The translations under genes were made by a program, and so were the position numbers. A DNA stretch of 64,000 nt from Bradyrhizobium sp. KBS0727. GTDB taxonomy: Bacteria; Pseudomonadota; Alphaproteobacteria; Rhizobiales; Xanthobacteraceae. Where the stretch lies: NCBI RefSeq assembly GCF_005937885.2, contig NZ_CP042176.1, positions 4,397,501 to 4,461,500 on the forward strand, given 5' to 3'. The notes under the pieces are model-generated. The model searched no databases and was not told the origin of the DNA. It saw only the letters and a program-made list of their open reading frames with translations. Below are positions 1 to 12,138 of the stretch, in pieces; position 1 is the first letter of the stretch; each line of letters opens with the position of its first letter.

Positions 1-420
1 CGACTGCACCGCCCGCTTCATGGCGCGGCGGAACGCGACGCGGCGCTCAAGCTGCTGCGCGATCGATTCGGCGACCAGGGTGGCGTCGAGCTCGGGCTTG
101 CGGATTTCGACGATGTTGATGACGACGTCGGAGTCCGTGATGTCGGCAACCCGCTTGCGCAGCTTGTCGATGTCGGCGCCCTTCTTGCCGATCACGACGC
201 CCGGACGCGCCGAGTGGATCGTCACGCGGCACTTCTTGTGCGGACGCTCGATCACGATGCGGGCGACAGCCGCCTGCTTGAGCTCCTTGTGCAGGATCTC
301 GCGGATCTTGACGTCCTCATGCAACAGCTTGCCGTATTCGTTCTTGCCGGCGAACCAACGGGAATCCCACGTACGGTTGATGCCGAGACGCAGTCCGATT
401 GGATTGATCTTTTGACCCAT
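1..420 (-). CDS. rpsC: 30S ribosomal protein S3, 3' end cut by window edge
   Basis: Small-subunit protein S3, which binds 16S rRNA in the head of the 30S subunit near the mRNA entry channel. The 140 codons present begin [18 protein letters not shown], the standard bacterial S3 start. A KH-type RNA-binding region follows, with the motif [14 protein letters not shown] at about residues 75-88. The C-terminal third lies outside the window. A purine-rich ribosome binding site (GGGAGAAG) sits just before the ATG, in the 17-nt gap after rplV. It is a distal member of the str/S10 operon. Confidence 0.97.
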   Translation of the reverse strand, partial: MGQKINPIGLRLGINRTWDSRWFAGKNEYGKLLHEDVKIREILHKELKQAAVARIVIERPHKKCRVTIHSARPGVVIGKKGADIDKLRKRVADITDSDVVINIVEIRKPELDATLVAESIAQQLERRVAFRRAMKRAVQS

Positions 421-437
421 CGTCTTCTCCCGCGCCC

Positions 438-824
438 TTAAGCGCCAGCCTCGGCCTCGACCTGACGAACCACGATGGTCAGGTGCGAGAACGGTTTAAA
501 CACACGGCCCGAACGGCCACGGCCGCGCGGTGCAAAACGCTTCATCACGATGCCGTTGCCGACATGCGCCTCGGCGACGACGAGATCGTCGACCTCGAGG
601 TCGTGGTTGTTCTCGGCGTTGGCGATCGCCGATTCCAGGCACTTCTTGACGTCGACCGCGATCCGCTTGCGCGAGAACTGCAGGTCGGCGAGTGCGGCCG
701 AAGCCTTCCGGCCGCGGATCAGCTGCGCGACAAGATTGAGCTTCTGCGGGCTGACGCGCAGCATCCGGGCCACCGCCTTGGCCTCGTTGTCCGCGAGGCT
801 ACGTTCGCGCTTTGGTTTGCTCAT
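438..824 (-). CDS. rplV: 50S ribosomal protein L22
   Basis: Large-subunit protein L22, whose beta-hairpin lines the nascent-peptide exit tunnel. The 128 residues include the family hallmarks [17 protein letters not shown] near the N-terminus and a conserved basic C-terminal stretch ([15 protein letters not shown]). The length fits alphaproteobacterial L22. It lies 10 nt after rpsS and 17 nt before rpsC in the S10 section of the operon. Nothing unusual is seen. Confidence 0.97.
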   Translation of the reverse strand: MSKPKRERSLADNEAKAVARMLRVSPQKLNLVAQLIRGRKASAALADLQFSRKRIAVDVKKCLESAIANAENNHDLEVDDLVVAEAHVGNGIVMKRFAPRGRGRSGRVFKPFSHLTIVVRQVEAEAGA

Positions 825-834
825 CGTCTATTCC

Positions 835-1113
835 TCAAGCCTTCTTGGCTTTCTTGTCGCCAGAATGGCCATGGAAGGTACGGGTCGGCGAGAACTCGCC
901 GAACTTGTGACCCACCATTTCCTCGTTGACCGACACCGGCACATGCTTCTGGCCGTTGTAGACGCCGAAGACCAAACCGACGAACTGCGGCAGGATGGTC
1001 GAGCGGCGGCTCCAGATTTTGATGACGTCGTGGCGACCGGACGCGCGCGCGGCATCTGCCTTCTTGAGCAGAGAACCCTCGACGAACGGGCCTTTCCAGA
1101 CTGAACGAACCAT
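835..1113 (-). CDS. rpsS: 30S ribosomal protein S19
   Basis: S19 sits in the 30S head and contacts S13 and the A-site finger. The 92-residue product begins [19 protein letters not shown], the near-invariant S19 start. It contains the conserved segment [15 protein letters not shown] and the motif [16 protein letters not shown] close to the C-terminus. It is complete, 12 nt after rplB and 10 nt before rplV, as expected for the S10 operon order. Confidence 0.97.
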   Translation of the reverse strand: MVRSVWKGPFVEGSLLKKADAARASGRHDVIKIWSRRSTILPQFVGLVFGVYNGQKHVPVSVNEEMVGHKFGEFSPTRTFHGHSGDKKAKKA

Positions 1114-1125
1114 GTCCGGCGTTCC

Positions 1126-1959
1126 TTACTTCTTCCGCTTGTGGCGGCTTAGGAGAATGAATCTGTTGGTCGACTTGTTCGAACGGGTCTTCTTGCCCTT
1201 GGTCGGCTTGCCCCACGGCGTAACCGGGTGGCGGCCGCCCGAGGTGCGGCCTTCGCCGCCGCCGTGCGGATGGTCGATCGGGTTCATGACGACGCCGCGG
1301 TTATGCGGACGCCAGCCCAGCCAGCGGGTACGGCCGGCCTTGCCGATCGAGATGTTCATGTGGTCGGGGTTCGACACCGCGCCGATGGTGCCGCGGCAAC
1401 GGCCGTGCACCAGGCGCTGCTCGCCCGAGTTCAGGCGCATAATGACGTAGTCCTGATCGCGGCCGACAAGCTGGGCGTAAGTACCAGCCGAACGTGCGAT
1501 CTGGCCACCCTTGCCGATCTTCATCTCGATGTTGTGGACGATGGTGCCGATCGGCATGTTGCCGAGCGGCATGACATTGCCCGGCTTCACGTCGACGTAG
1601 TTGCCGGCAACGATCGTGTCGCCAACGGCCAGCCGCTGCGGCGCCAGGATATAGGCCTGCTCACCGTCCTGATACTTGATCAGCGCGATGAACGCGGTGC
1701 GGTTCGGATCGTATTCCAGCCGCTCGACCACGGCAGGCACGTCGACCTTGTTCCGCTTGAAGTCGACCATGCGGTACGCCTTCTTGTGGCCACCGCCACG
1801 AAAGCGAACAGTGATACGGCCGGTGTTGTTGCGGCCGCCATTGCTGATCTTGCCTTCGGTCAACGACTTGACCGGCTTGCCCTTGTAGAGCGCCGAACGG
1901 TCGACCATCACCAGCTGGCGCTGGCCCGGCGTCGTCGGATTAAATTTTTTCAATGCCAT
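1126..1959 (-). CDS. rplB: 50S ribosomal protein L2
   Basis: L2 is a primary 23S rRNA-binding protein needed for subunit association and peptidyl-transferase activity. The 277 residues carry the N-terminal OB-fold/SH3 region and the conserved C-terminal motif [13 protein letters not shown], whose histidine is linked to peptidyl transfer. The product ends in a lysine-rich tail (SRHKRKK). It is complete and lies 12 nt downstream of rplW. Confidence 0.97.
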   Translation of the reverse strand: MALKKFNPTTPGQRQLVMVDRSALYKGKPVKSLTEGKISNGGRNNTGRITVRFRGGGHKKAYRMVDFKRNKVDVPAVVERLEYDPNRTAFIALIKYQDGEQAYILAPQRLAVGDTIVAGNYVDVKPGNVMPLGNMPIGTIVHNIEMKIGKGGQIARSAGTYAQLVGRDQDYVIMRLNSGEQRLVHGRCRGTIGAVSNPDHMNISIGKAGRTRWLGWRPHNRGVVMNPIDHPHGGGEGRTSGGRHPVTPWGKPTKGKKTRSNKSTNRFILLSRHKRKK

Positions 1960-1971
1960 CGCTATATCGCC

Positions 1972-2271
1972 TTATAGCCCGGTCGTGACGTCGATGCGGT
2001 GGCCCTCTTCGAGGGTCACGATCGCTCGCTTCACGTCCGACTGCGAACCGAAATTGCCGCGGAACACCTTGGTCTTGCCCTTGCGCACCAGCGTGTTCAC
2101 GCTCTTCACCTTGACGTCGAACAGCTTTTCGACGGCTTCCTTGATTTGCGGCTTGGTCGCCTTGGCGGCGACCCTGAACACGACCTTGTTGTGCTCGGAC
2201 GCAACCGTCGCCTTTTCGGTGACGACCGGTGCGACGATCACGTCGTAATGGCGCGGATCGATATTCTTCAT
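1972..2271 (-). CDS. rplW: 50S ribosomal protein L23
   Basis: L23 lies at the peptide-tunnel exit and docks trigger factor and SRP. The 99 residues contain the typical opening ([18 protein letters not shown]) and the [12 protein letters not shown] strand-helix core. The start codon overlaps the stop of rplD in an ATGA arrangement, which points to translational coupling. Its own stop lies 12 nt before rplB. Confidence 0.97.
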   Translation of the reverse strand: MKNIDPRHYDVIVAPVVTEKATVASEHNKVVFRVAAKATKPQIKEAVEKLFDVKVKSVNTLVRKGKTKVFRGNFGSQSDVKRAIVTLEEGHRIDVTTGL

Positions 2272-2888
2272 TTGAAGCGCGCCTCCAGCGCATCGACGGC
2301 CGACTTGGTCAGCACCAGCTTCTGACGGCGCAGGATGTCATAGACGTTGATGCCCTGGATCGGCAGCACGTCGATGTTCGGAATGTTGCGCGCAGCGGTC
2401 GCGAAACCGGCGTGCAGCTCGGCGCCGTCGATGATCAGCGCATTGGTCAGGCCGAGACCCGAGAAATGCCCGATCAGCGCCTTGGTCTTGGCCGCTTCCA
2501 GCGTCGCGGAATCGATCACGATCAGACCGCCGTCCTTGGCTTTCGCCGAGAGCGCATGGCGCAGAGCGAGCGCACGAACCTTCTTCGGCAGCGCGAACGC
2601 ATGCGAACGCACGACCGGACCGAACGCACGGCCACCGCCGCGGAACTGCGGGACGCGGGCCGAACCGTGACGAGCACCGCCGGTGCCCTTCTGCTTGTAC
2701 ATCTTCTTGCCGGTGCGCCAGACGTCCGCACGGCCCTGCACCTTGTGGGTGCCGGCCTGGCGCTTGGCGAGCTGCCAGTTGACGCAGCGCTGAATGATGT
2801 CCTTGCGCGGCTCGAGACCGAAAATAGCGTCGGAAAGCTGGACCGAGCCGGCTTCCTTGCCTTCAAGGGTGGTGACTTTCAGTTCCAT
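2268..2888 (-). CDS. rplD: 50S ribosomal protein L4
   Basis: L4 is a 23S rRNA-binding protein reaching into the exit tunnel. In enteric bacteria it also autoregulates the S10 operon, but whether it does so here cannot be seen. I place the start at the ATG giving [16 protein letters not shown] (206 aa), because the extra 17 upstream codons are only the rplC C-terminus read in another frame. The conserved tunnel-loop segment [12 protein letters not shown] is present. The start lies 1 nt after the rplC stop and the gene overlaps rplW by 4 nt. Confidence 0.96.
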   Translation of the reverse strand: MELKVTTLEGKEAGSVQLSDAIFGLEPRKDIIQRCVNWQLAKRQAGTHKVQGRADVWRTGKKMYKQKGTGGARHGSARVPQFRGGGRAFGPVVRSHAFALPKKVRALALRHALSAKAKDGGLIVIDSATLEAAKTKALIGHFSGLGLTNALIIDGAELHAGFATAARNIPNIDVLPIQGINVYDILRRQKLVLTKSAVDALEARFK

Positions 2889-2889
2889 C

Positions 2890-3609
2890 TCACGCGCCCT
2901 CCTGCTCGGCCGGCGCCTGGGCCTGCTCACCACCGACAACCCTGAACTTGCCGGGCTTCGGCGCTTCCTTCGGCAGCGGCTTCTTGACGGCGTCGCGCAC
3001 CGCGATCCATCCGCCCTTGGAGCCGGGAACGGCGCCTTCGACGAGGATCAGGCCGCGCTCGACGTCGGTCTTCACCACACGCAGATTGAGCGTGGTGATG
3101 CGGTCGACACCCATGTGACCGGGCATCTTCTTGTTCTTGAAGGTCTTGCCAGGATCCTGACGTCCGCCGGTCGAACCGATCGAACGATGCGAAACCGACA
3201 CGCCGTGGGTGGCGCGCAGACCGCCGAAATTCCAGCGCTTCATGCCGCCGGCAAAACCCTTACCGACCGAGGTGCCGGTGACGTCGACGAACTGGCCGAC
3301 GACGAAATGGTCTGCCTGGATCTCGGCGCCAACCGGGATCAGCGCGTCCTGCGACACGCGGAACTCGGTGACCTTCCGCTTGGGCTCGACCTTGGACACC
3401 GCGAACTGGCCGCGCTCTGCCTTGGGCAGATAGACGGTCTTGCGGGTACCGGAACCGAGCTGCAACGCAACGTAACCGTTCTTCTCGGTCGTGCGGTGGC
3501 CCAGAACCTGGCAATTGCCCAGCTTCAGCACGGTCACAGGGATATGTTCGCCGGTCTCCGTAAAGACCCGCGTCATCCCGACCTTTTGTGCGATCACTCC
3601 GGAGCGCAT
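2890..3609 (-). CDS. rplC: 50S ribosomal protein L3
   Basis: L3 is an early-assembling large-subunit protein whose loop reaches the peptidyl-transferase centre. The 239 residues begin [16 protein letters not shown]. They include the conserved core [20 protein letters not shown] and the motif [14 protein letters not shown], the family signature with the methylatable glutamine position nearby. The C-terminus has a short Ala/Gln/Glu-rich extension, common in alphaproteobacteria. It lies 50 nt after rpsJ. Confidence 0.97.
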   Translation of the reverse strand: MRSGVIAQKVGMTRVFTETGEHIPVTVLKLGNCQVLGHRTTEKNGYVALQLGSGTRKTVYLPKAERGQFAVSKVEPKRKVTEFRVSQDALIPVGAEIQADHFVVGQFVDVTGTSVGKGFAGGMKRWNFGGLRATHGVSVSHRSIGSTGGRQDPGKTFKNKKMPGHMGVDRITTLNLRVVKTDVERGLILVEGAVPGSKGGWIAVRDAVKKPLPKEAPKPGKFRVVGGEQAQAPAEQEGA

Positions 3610-3659
3610 CGGCGTGCTTCCTGTTCTTTCTGTCCGCTAACTTCGGACGATCTGAAAAT

Positions 3660-3968
3660 TTAGAGCTTGATCTCGACGTCGACACCAGCGGCCAGGTCGA
3701 GCTTCATCAAAGCGTCGACGGTCTGCGGGGTCGGGTCGACAATGTCGAGAAGGCGCTTGTGGGTGCGCATCTCGAATTGCTCACGGCTCTTCTTGTCCAC
3801 GTGCGGCGAACGGTTGACGGTGAACTTCTCGATGCGGGTCGGCAGCGGAATGGGTCCGCGAACCTGGGCACCGGTACGTTTCGCCGTGTTCACGATCTCG
3901 CGGGTCGACGTATCGAGGATACGATGGTCGAACGCCTTGAGACGGATGCGAATATTTTGGCCGTTCAT
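3660..3968 (-). CDS. rpsJ: 30S ribosomal protein S10 / NusE
   Basis: S10 is a 30S head protein and, as NusE, binds NusB and NusG in transcription antitermination. The 102-residue sequence [19 protein letters not shown] and the C-terminal motif [11 protein letters not shown]-like end ([11 protein letters not shown]) are typical. It is the junction gene between the str part (rpsL-rpsG-fusA-tuf) and the S10 part of one continuous minus-strand cluster. An 86-nt gap containing a nested inverted repeat separates it from tuf. Confidence 0.97.
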
Positions 3969-3992
3969 TGCCGTTTGTCTTTCTTAGTGAGT

Positions 3993-4052
3993 GGCGAGTA
4001 GCGAATAGCGAATGGATTTGGTCCACTTGCTACTCGCCATTCCCTATTCGCT
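3993..4052. repeat. Nested inverted repeat between tuf and rpsJ
   Basis: A perfect 10-bp inverted pair (GGCGAGTAGC at 3993-4002, GCTACTCGCC at 4029-4038) is flanked by a second, imperfect inverted pair (AGCGAATAGCGAATGG against CCATTCCCTATTCGCT). No T-run follows, so a classical terminator is unlikely. An mRNA processing or stability hairpin, or a dispersed repeat copy, fits better. Confidence 0.6.
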
Positions 4053-4054
4053 TG

Positions 4055-5245
4055 TTACTCGATGATGCTGGCGACGACGCCGGCGCCGACGGTGCGGCCA
4101 CCTTCACGGATCGCGAAACGCAGCTTTTCTTCCATCGCGATCGGCACGATCAGGTGCACTTCCATCGCGATGTTGTCGCCCGGCATCACCATTTCGGTGC
4201 CTTCGGGCAGATGCACGACGCCAGTCACGTCGGTGGTGCGGAAGTAGAACTGGGGCCGGTAGTTGGTGAAGAACGGGGTGTGACGACCGCCCTCTTCCTT
4301 GGTCAGGATGTAAGCCTCAGCCTTGAACTTGGTGTGCGGCTTGACCGAACCCGGCTTGCACAGCACCTGGCCACGCTCGACTTCCTCGCGCTTGGTACCA
4401 CGGAGCAACGCACCGATGTTGTCGCCGGCCTGGCCCTGATCGAGCAGCTTGCGGAACATTTCGACGCCGGTGACGATGGTCTTCTGGGTATCGCGCAGAC
4501 CGACGATTTCGATTTCCTCGCCGACCTTGACGATGCCGCGCTCGACACGGCCGGTGACGACGGTGCCGCGGCCCGAGATCGAGAACACGTCTTCCACCGG
4601 CATCAGGAACGGCTGGTCAACCGGACGCTCCGGCTGCGGAATGTACTCGTCGACTTTCGCCATCAACTCGAGGATGGCGTCGTGACCGAGCTTCTTGTCC
4701 TTGTCTTCGAGGGCGGCGAGAGCCGAACCCTTGATGATCGGAATGTCGTCGCCGGGGAAATCGTACTTCGAGAGAAGTTCGCGGACTTCCATCTCGACCA
4801 GCTCGAGCAGTTCCGGATCGTCGACCATGTCGCACTTGTTCAGGAACACGACGAGGGCGGGAACGCCGACCTGACGGGCGAGCAGGATGTGCTCGCGGGT
4901 CTGCGGCATCGGGCCGTCGGCGGCCGACACGACCAGGATCGCGCCGTCCATCTGCGCGGCGCCCGTGATCATGTTCTTCACATAGTCGGCGTGGCCCGGG
5001 CAGTCGACGTGGGCGTAGTGCCGGTTCTTGGTTTCATATTCGACGTGGGCGGTCGAGATCGTGATGCCGCGCGCCTTTTCTTCCGGCGCCTTGTCGATCT
5101 GGTCGTACGCCGTGAACGTCGCACCGCCGGTTTCAGCCAGCACCTTGGTGATCGCTGCGGTCAGCGATGTCTTGCCATGGTCGACGTGACCGATGGTTCC
5201 GATGTTGCAGTGCGGTTTATTACGTTCAAACTTTGCTTTGGCCAT
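4055..5245 (-). CDS. tuf: Translation elongation factor Tu
   Basis: EF-Tu delivers aminoacyl-tRNA to the ribosome as a GTPase. The 396-residue protein has all G motifs: GHVDHGKT at residues 18-25, DCPGHADYV at about 80-88, and NKCD at about 135-138, followed by the two beta-barrel domains. The C-terminal segment ([15 protein letters not shown]) is canonical. It lies 40 nt after fusA and upstream of rpsJ. A second tuf copy elsewhere in the genome is common in proteobacteria but cannot be judged here. Confidence 0.98.
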   Translation of the reverse strand: MAKAKFERNKPHCNIGTIGHVDHGKTSLTAAITKVLAETGGATFTAYDQIDKAPEEKARGITISTAHVEYETKNRHYAHVDCPGHADYVKNMITGAAQMDGAILVVSAADGPMPQTREHILLARQVGVPALVVFLNKCDMVDDPELLELVEMEVRELLSKYDFPGDDIPIIKGSALAALEDKDKKLGHDAILELMAKVDEYIPQPERPVDQPFLMPVEDVFSISGRGTVVTGRVERGIVKVGEEIEIVGLRDTQKTIVTGVEMFRKLLDQGQAGDNIGALLRGTKREEVERGQVLCKPGSVKPHTKFKAEAYILTKEEGGRHTPFFTNYRPQFYFRTTDVTGVVHLPEGTEMVMPGDNIAMEVHLIVPIAMEEKLRFAIREGGRTVGAGVVASIIE

Positions 5246-5285
5246 TTGACTCTCCGTTCAGTCGTTAGCTTTGAACCAACGACAA

Positions 5286-7358
<2,073 letters not shown>

Positions 7359-7388
7359 GGGCTGTTCCTTAAAATCCGTGTTTCGCCG

Positions 7389-7874
<486 letters not shown>

Positions 7875-8246
7875 TTACTTCGGACGCTTCGCGCCGTACT
7901 TCGAACGACGCTGCTTACGGTTCTTGACGCCCTGGGTATCGAGGACGCCGCGGAGGATGTGGTAGCGCACGCCGGGCAAATCCTTGACGCGGCCGCCGCG
8001 GATCATCACCACCGAGTGCTCCTGAAGGTTATGGCCTTCACCCGGGATGTAACCGATCACTTCGAAGCCGTTGGTCAGACGCACCTTGGCGACCTTACGA
8101 AGCGCCGAGTTCGGCTTCTTCGGGGTCGTGGTGTAGACGCGCGTGCAAACGCCGCGCTTCTGCGGCGACTGCTGCAGCGCCGGCACCTTCTTGCGCGACT
8201 TCTGCACCGTACGCGGTTTTGCGATCAGCTGGTTGATCGTCGGCAT
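7875..8246 (-). CDS. rpsL: 30S ribosomal protein S12
   Basis: S12 lies at the decoding centre. I choose the ATG giving [12 protein letters not shown] (123 aa), the universal S12 start, over an in-frame start four codons upstream. The streptomycin-determining segments are wild type by eye: [11 protein letters not shown] keeps the key lysine pair, and [13 protein letters not shown] keeps the second lysine. So no rpsL streptomycin-resistance allele is apparent. It is the first gene of the str/S10 operon. Confidence 0.97.
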   Translation of the reverse strand: MPTINQLIAKPRTVQKSRKKVPALQQSPQKRGVCTRVYTTTPKKPNSALRKVAKVRLTNGFEVIGYIPGEGHNLQEHSVVMIRGGRVKDLPGVRYHILRGVLDTQGVKNRKQRRSKYGAKRPK

Positions 8247-8648
8247 GTCAGCCTTCACCCTTTAGTTCGCGCGAAGACCTGGAATGGCCTCGCAAATTCT
8301 TCTCGGAACTAGCCGTTCCGTTCGGCCGCTCGGCGTGAGAAGATCCACGCAAAACGAAATCACGCCAACCACCCATTGCTGAGCGGAAAGCGCTTCGACG
8401 CCACAGAGGACCGCGAGTTAAGACCGATCAGCGTTCGCTGTTCGGTCCGCTACCGAGGTCATGCATCCGATTAACTCTCAAGAGACAGGCTCAAGAGACC
8501 TAAAATCGCACTGGCATTGCCTAGCTATATAATCGACAGCGTTTGAGCGGCATTCGTCGAGGTTGGTGCCCGTATCAGTCCGCAAGGATTTGAAAGGGTG
8601 TTCCGTTCCGACGCTGGCGACGCTCACCGCCTGTCGTGAAGTGGGGGT
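8247..8648 (-). other. rpsL leader / gene-free stretch
   Basis: About 400 nt between the candidate promoter and rpsL hold no convincing gene on either strand. It would be transcribed as a long 5' leader. An AT-rich run (TATATAATC, near 8525) resembles a second -10 on the minus strand but lacks a good -35. I saw no strong hairpin. Confidence 0.5.
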
Positions 8649-8677
8649 CTTCTATAAGCGGCGGGTAGCTAAGTCAA
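8649..8677 (-). promoter_or_regulatory. Candidate promoter of the str/S10 operon
   Basis: Read on the minus strand, TTGACT (8672-8677) is followed after 17 nt by TAGAAG (8649-8654). The -10 resembles those of the secE and rplJ promoters in this window (both TAGATA). Transcription would start near 8642, about 395 nt before rpsL. Assigned from motif match and position only. Confidence 0.6.
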
Positions 8678-8929
8678 GCGAAACGACACCGCAAGAAATG
8701 CCTATGGCGTCTGCAGTTTCGACGTTTCGCGCGAGCCCGCGAAGTCGCCAAACCGCAAGATGCAGCCGGTCCGCGATTTGACCGAGTCGCCCGATTCTCG
8801 GCCTAATTATATCCGGGTAATATATAAAATGGCGACCTTCTCGGGTTCCCGGATCAGCTCCCTCCCCCAAACTAAGCCTTTTTTACCCTTTCCGGGCGCG
8901 AAGGTGGTGGTTTCGGATCGGGATGTTCG

Positions 8930-9473
8930 ATGAAGCACACCGATATCGCGATCATCGGCGGCGGTCTGGCGGGTTCGACCGCAGCCGCCATGCTGGGACG
9001 CGCCGGGATTGCAACCTTCCTGATCGATCCGCACGAGACCTATCCGTTCGACTTCCGCGTCGAAAAATTGAGCGATGATGCGCAGCTTGAGCGGTTTTTC
9101 AGGACCGGCACCGCCGATTCGGTGCTCCGTTCGGCGACGCATGACGGCGAAAACTGGATCGCCCGATTCGGCTATCTCCTGGACAAGCGGCCGAGCCGCC
9201 AATTCGGCATCAGCTATGAGCATCTCATCAGCGCGATTCGGGCTGAATGTCGCGCTGCGCCGCAATCTCGGCATCGAACGCCGGATCATCGGCCCCTGTC
9301 ACGCGATCTCGATCGGCTTCGACCTGGTACCGGTCGGACGATCCGCGTTCGACTTTCCGGCGATGACCTACTTTTCCGAGCGGACCAGCGACCGTATCCC
9401 CTATCTGACGCTGTTTCCGGTCGGCGGCGCGATGCGCGCCCGCTCGGCGGCAACATCTTCAATGTCGGCCTGA
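8930..9473 (+). pseudogene. Decayed FAD-dependent oxidoreductase
   Basis: This is a broken paralogue of the intact gene at 10793. It opens with the FAD dinucleotide-binding motif IIGGGLAGSTAAAMLGRAG (residues 8-26), nearly identical to the paralogue. Near position 9250 about 40 codons are missing and the frame changes. Homology resumes in another frame with LRRNLGIERRIIGPCHAIS and runs to about 9435. The last 200 or so residues, including the second FAD motif, are absent. It has its own ATG and lies in the same direction as the paralogue, which suggests an old tandem duplication interrupted by the acyltransferase gene. Confidence 0.85.
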
Positions 9474-9479
9474 CCGCGA

Positions 9480-10613
9480 TCACGGCGTCGCGGTCAGTGC
9501 GGGCTTTGTGCGCGGCGGCGAGAGCCGGTGGCGAAAGCGATTGCGCAGTTGCCGCAGGCGTTCATAGCCGAGCAGCCGGCCGGCTTCGATTCGATAGCCC
9601 AGCGACTTGCCCGGCCCGATATCGATCAGCATATCGACCATGTCTCGGCGGCCGGCCCACAACTGGCCCATGAAACTGTCTTCCGCCGCGCAGGAATTGA
9701 TTGCCTGGATATCCGATCCGGCGAACAGTTCTTCGGTTACGCGGTCCACCAGCAGCGCGCCCGGCGAGTATTTGCTGAATTTCGCGTCGAAAGCGGTTTT
9801 CCAGGTATAGGCCGTCGACCCGCAATACATCAGCACCTGCGCCGCGATCGCCGCGCCGTCGACCCGCAGCAGCGCCACCGACGCGTCGCGCCGCGCAGCC
9901 AGGTCGTGCAGCAGGCGCCTGACAAAGCCGGCGTCGCTGGAATCGGAGAGCAACGCGGTGCCCTGCTCGCCCTTCCAACTCGCCTTCTCCATCGCCAGGA
10001 AAATTTCAAACGCCTGCTCGACGCCGGCGGCGCTGCGATCATTCACGACGTCAACAGCGCCGAGCGACGACAGCCTGTTCCAGTCCTGGCGCAACTTCTT
10101 GCGCGTCGATCCGGATCGCTTGACGCCGAACTCGCGCGTCACGAACGGCCGCGCGGTTTCGGAGAGCATCAGCGGTTCGATTCCGCGCAACGAAAACACT
10201 TTCAGCATCGAGGAATGGCTTGGGGATTCGGCATCGAACGATTTCAGGCAGACGACGTTCGGCAGCTCCGCGCTGCGTTCGATCGCCGCGAAAAACGCCG
10301 GGATCACCTCGTCGGCGAATGTCGGGTCGACGACGGGACTGGAGAGGAATGCATAGTTGTAGGGCAGCGCTTCCAGCACCGCAGGCAGGAATGGTGCCGC
10401 CTTGCGCAATTGCAGCGCCCAGACGCCGACGAGCTTGCGTGGCTCGGCGCCCTGCTCCCAGGCCAGCAGCGTCACGATCCTGGCGAAGCCGGTATCACAG
10501 GCGGCTTTCAACGCAGCCGGATTCATGAAGACGTTCGATGACGCACGCAAAACGAAGTCGTCCCATTGCGGAGCGACGTCCAGGTTTGGTGAATCAATCG
10601 TTACAGAAATCAT
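9480..10613 (-). CDS. GNAT-fold acyltransferase, BioF2/CelD (FemAB-like) family
   Basis: A 377-residue protein resembling the Acetyltransf_6 (BioF2-like, CelD/BcsL) family of cytoplasmic acyl- or aminoacyltransferases, which modify polysaccharides, lipids or peptides. The diagnostic part is the middle to C-terminal domain: KLRQDWNRLSSLG, then VALLRVDGAAIAAQVLMYCG, then FSKYSPGALLVDRV, the order seen in this family. I choose the ATG at 10613 rather than a TTG three codons upstream. The true substrate is unknown. It is convergent with the decayed oxidoreductase and divergent from the intact one. A GC-rich hairpin (stems 9472-9479 and 9488-9495) surrounds its stop codon. Confidence 0.75.
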   Translation of the reverse strand: MISVTIDSPNLDVAPQWDDFVLRASSNVFMNPAALKAACDTGFARIVTLLAWEQGAEPRKLVGVWALQLRKAAPFLPAVLEALPYNYAFLSSPVVDPTFADEVIPAFFAAIERSAELPNVVCLKSFDAESPSHSSMLKVFSLRGIEPLMLSETARPFVTREFGVKRSGSTRKKLRQDWNRLSSLGAVDVVNDRSAAGVEQAFEIFLAMEKASWKGEQGTALLSDSSDAGFVRRLLHDLAARRDASVALLRVDGAAIAAQVLMYCGSTAYTWKTAFDAKFSKYSPGALLVDRVTEELFAGSDIQAINSCAAEDSFMGQLWAGRRDMVDMLIDIGPGKSLGYRIEAGRLLGYERLRQLRNRFRHRLSPPRTKPALTATP

Positions 10614-10792
10614 TGGAAACAAATGCCTCGACCGGGCGCCCGGCGGTGGCGATGGTGATCGCGCCCGCTTGCTTTTCGGTTAAGCGCGACCATAGCTGAC
10701 TCGTTTGCGATAAGCCTGATCTCGACGGGTTCTTTCAGCATTTCTTTGCCATTGGGGGTCATTGATATGGCTTCACGATCCTGGGCAAGGGC

Positions 10793-11998
10793 ATGCGCTA
10801 TACGGACGTTGCCATCGTCGGCGGAGGTCTGGCCGGCTCGACCGCCGCAGCCATGCTGGGACGTGCCGGCGTTCCGGCGCTACTGATCGACCCGCATCCA
10901 ACCTATCCGCCGGAGCTGCGCTGCGAGAAGCTTGGCGGCGACCAGCTCGATCTCCTGCGCAAGACCGGGCTCGCCGAGCCGACCCTGCGGGCAACCACGC
11001 TCGACGGCGAGGTCTGGGAAGCGCGCTTCGGTTACGTCGTCGCGAAAAAGCCCAGCGACCAGCACGGCATCATGTACGACACGCTGGTCAACACCATGCG
11101 CGCGCAGATCCCGCCCGGTGCGGAAACCATCTTCGCCAAGGTCTCCGGCATTTCCAACAGCAGCGAGCGACAGCAGCTCATGCTTTCGAACGGCGAACAG
11201 ATCTCGGCGCGGCTGGTCGTGCTCGCCAACGGGCTCAATATCGGCCTGCGTACCATGCTGGGCATCGAGCGCCAGGTCATCAGCTCCTGCCATTCGATTA
11301 CGCTCGGCTTCGATGTCGCACCGGTCGGCCGCGCGGCTTTCGATTTCCCGGCGCTGACCTACTGGCCGAAGCGATCGAGCTCTCGCATGGCCTACATGAC
11401 GATCTTTCCGATCGGCGGCACGATGCGCGTCAATCTGATGGTCTATCGCGACATGACCGACCCGTGGTTGCCGCAGTTTCGGAAGGCGCCCGAGGCAGCG
11501 ATGCGCGCCTTGATGCCGCGACTTCTGCGCATGATGGGCGACTTCAAGGTGAGCGGCCCGGTCAAGATCCGGCCGGCGGACCTGTGCACCAACAGCGGCT
11601 ATCTGCAGCCGGGCGTCGTGCTGGTCGGCGACGCCTTCTCGACCTCCTGCCCCGCCGCCGGAACCGGCACGACGAAGGTGTTCACCGACGTCGGACGCCT
11701 GTGCAATGTCTACGTTCCGCAATGGCTTGCGACCGAAGGCATGGACGCGCAAAAGATCGCGCAGTTCTACGATGACCCCGAGAGGCAGGCCTGCGAGGCC
11801 CAAAGCCGTGCGAAGGCCTACCATCTGCGCTCGCTGTCGACCGACAACGGACTGTCATGGCGGGCCCAGCGCTGGGCCCGTTTCCTGGCAAGACTGGCTC
11901 AAGGCACCCTGCGATCGGTCCGGAAGGGACTTTCGGCGGGATCGACCGAACGCGGTGCCGAGCCAAGCGGACAGCCGCGACACGGCCGGCTGGCTTGA
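10793..11998 (+). CDS. FAD-dependent oxidoreductase (PHBH-fold monooxygenase type)
   Basis: A 401-residue flavoprotein. The N-terminal Rossmann motif VGGGLAGSTAAAMLGRAG (residues 9-26) binds the ADP part of FAD. The second FAD motif, VVLVGDAFSTSCPAAGTGTT, lies at about residues 276-295, as in group A flavin monooxygenases and geranylgeranyl-reductase-like enzymes. The middle segment (ALTYWPKRSSSRMAYMTIFP) would form the substrate face. The C-terminal 50 residues are basic and low in complexity. The ribosome binding site is weak, so the start is moderately sure. A decayed paralogue sits 1.3 kb upstream. The substrate is not predictable. Confidence 0.8.
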   Translation: MRYTDVAIVGGGLAGSTAAAMLGRAGVPALLIDPHPTYPPELRCEKLGGDQLDLLRKTGLAEPTLRATTLDGEVWEARFGYVVAKKPSDQHGIMYDTLVNTMRAQIPPGAETIFAKVSGISNSSERQQLMLSNGEQISARLVVLANGLNIGLRTMLGIERQVISSCHSITLGFDVAPVGRAAFDFPALTYWPKRSSSRMAYMTIFPIGGTMRVNLMVYRDMTDPWLPQFRKAPEAAMRALMPRLLRMMGDFKVSGPVKIRPADLCTNSGYLQPGVVLVGDAFSTSCPAAGTGTTKVFTDVGRLCNVYVPQWLATEGMDAQKIAQFYDDPERQACEAQSRAKAYHLRSLSTDNGLSWRAQRWARFLARLAQGTLRSVRKGLSAGSTERGAEPSGQPRHGRLA

Positions 11999-12138
11999 CC
12001 CGCCGGGAGATCGGGTCCAGGCGATTCGCTGAATCCGTCGACTGAAGCAGACATTGACACTAGTCGGCCAACGCGCCGCCGTGCTTTCATGTCTGCCCCG
12101 AAGTGAATCAATACATCCTGGTCGACAAAGGCGATTTG

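Noticed and set aside
8521-8535. TATATAATC as a second str promoter
   Set aside because: No acceptable -35 hexamer lies 15-19 nt upstream on the minus strand.
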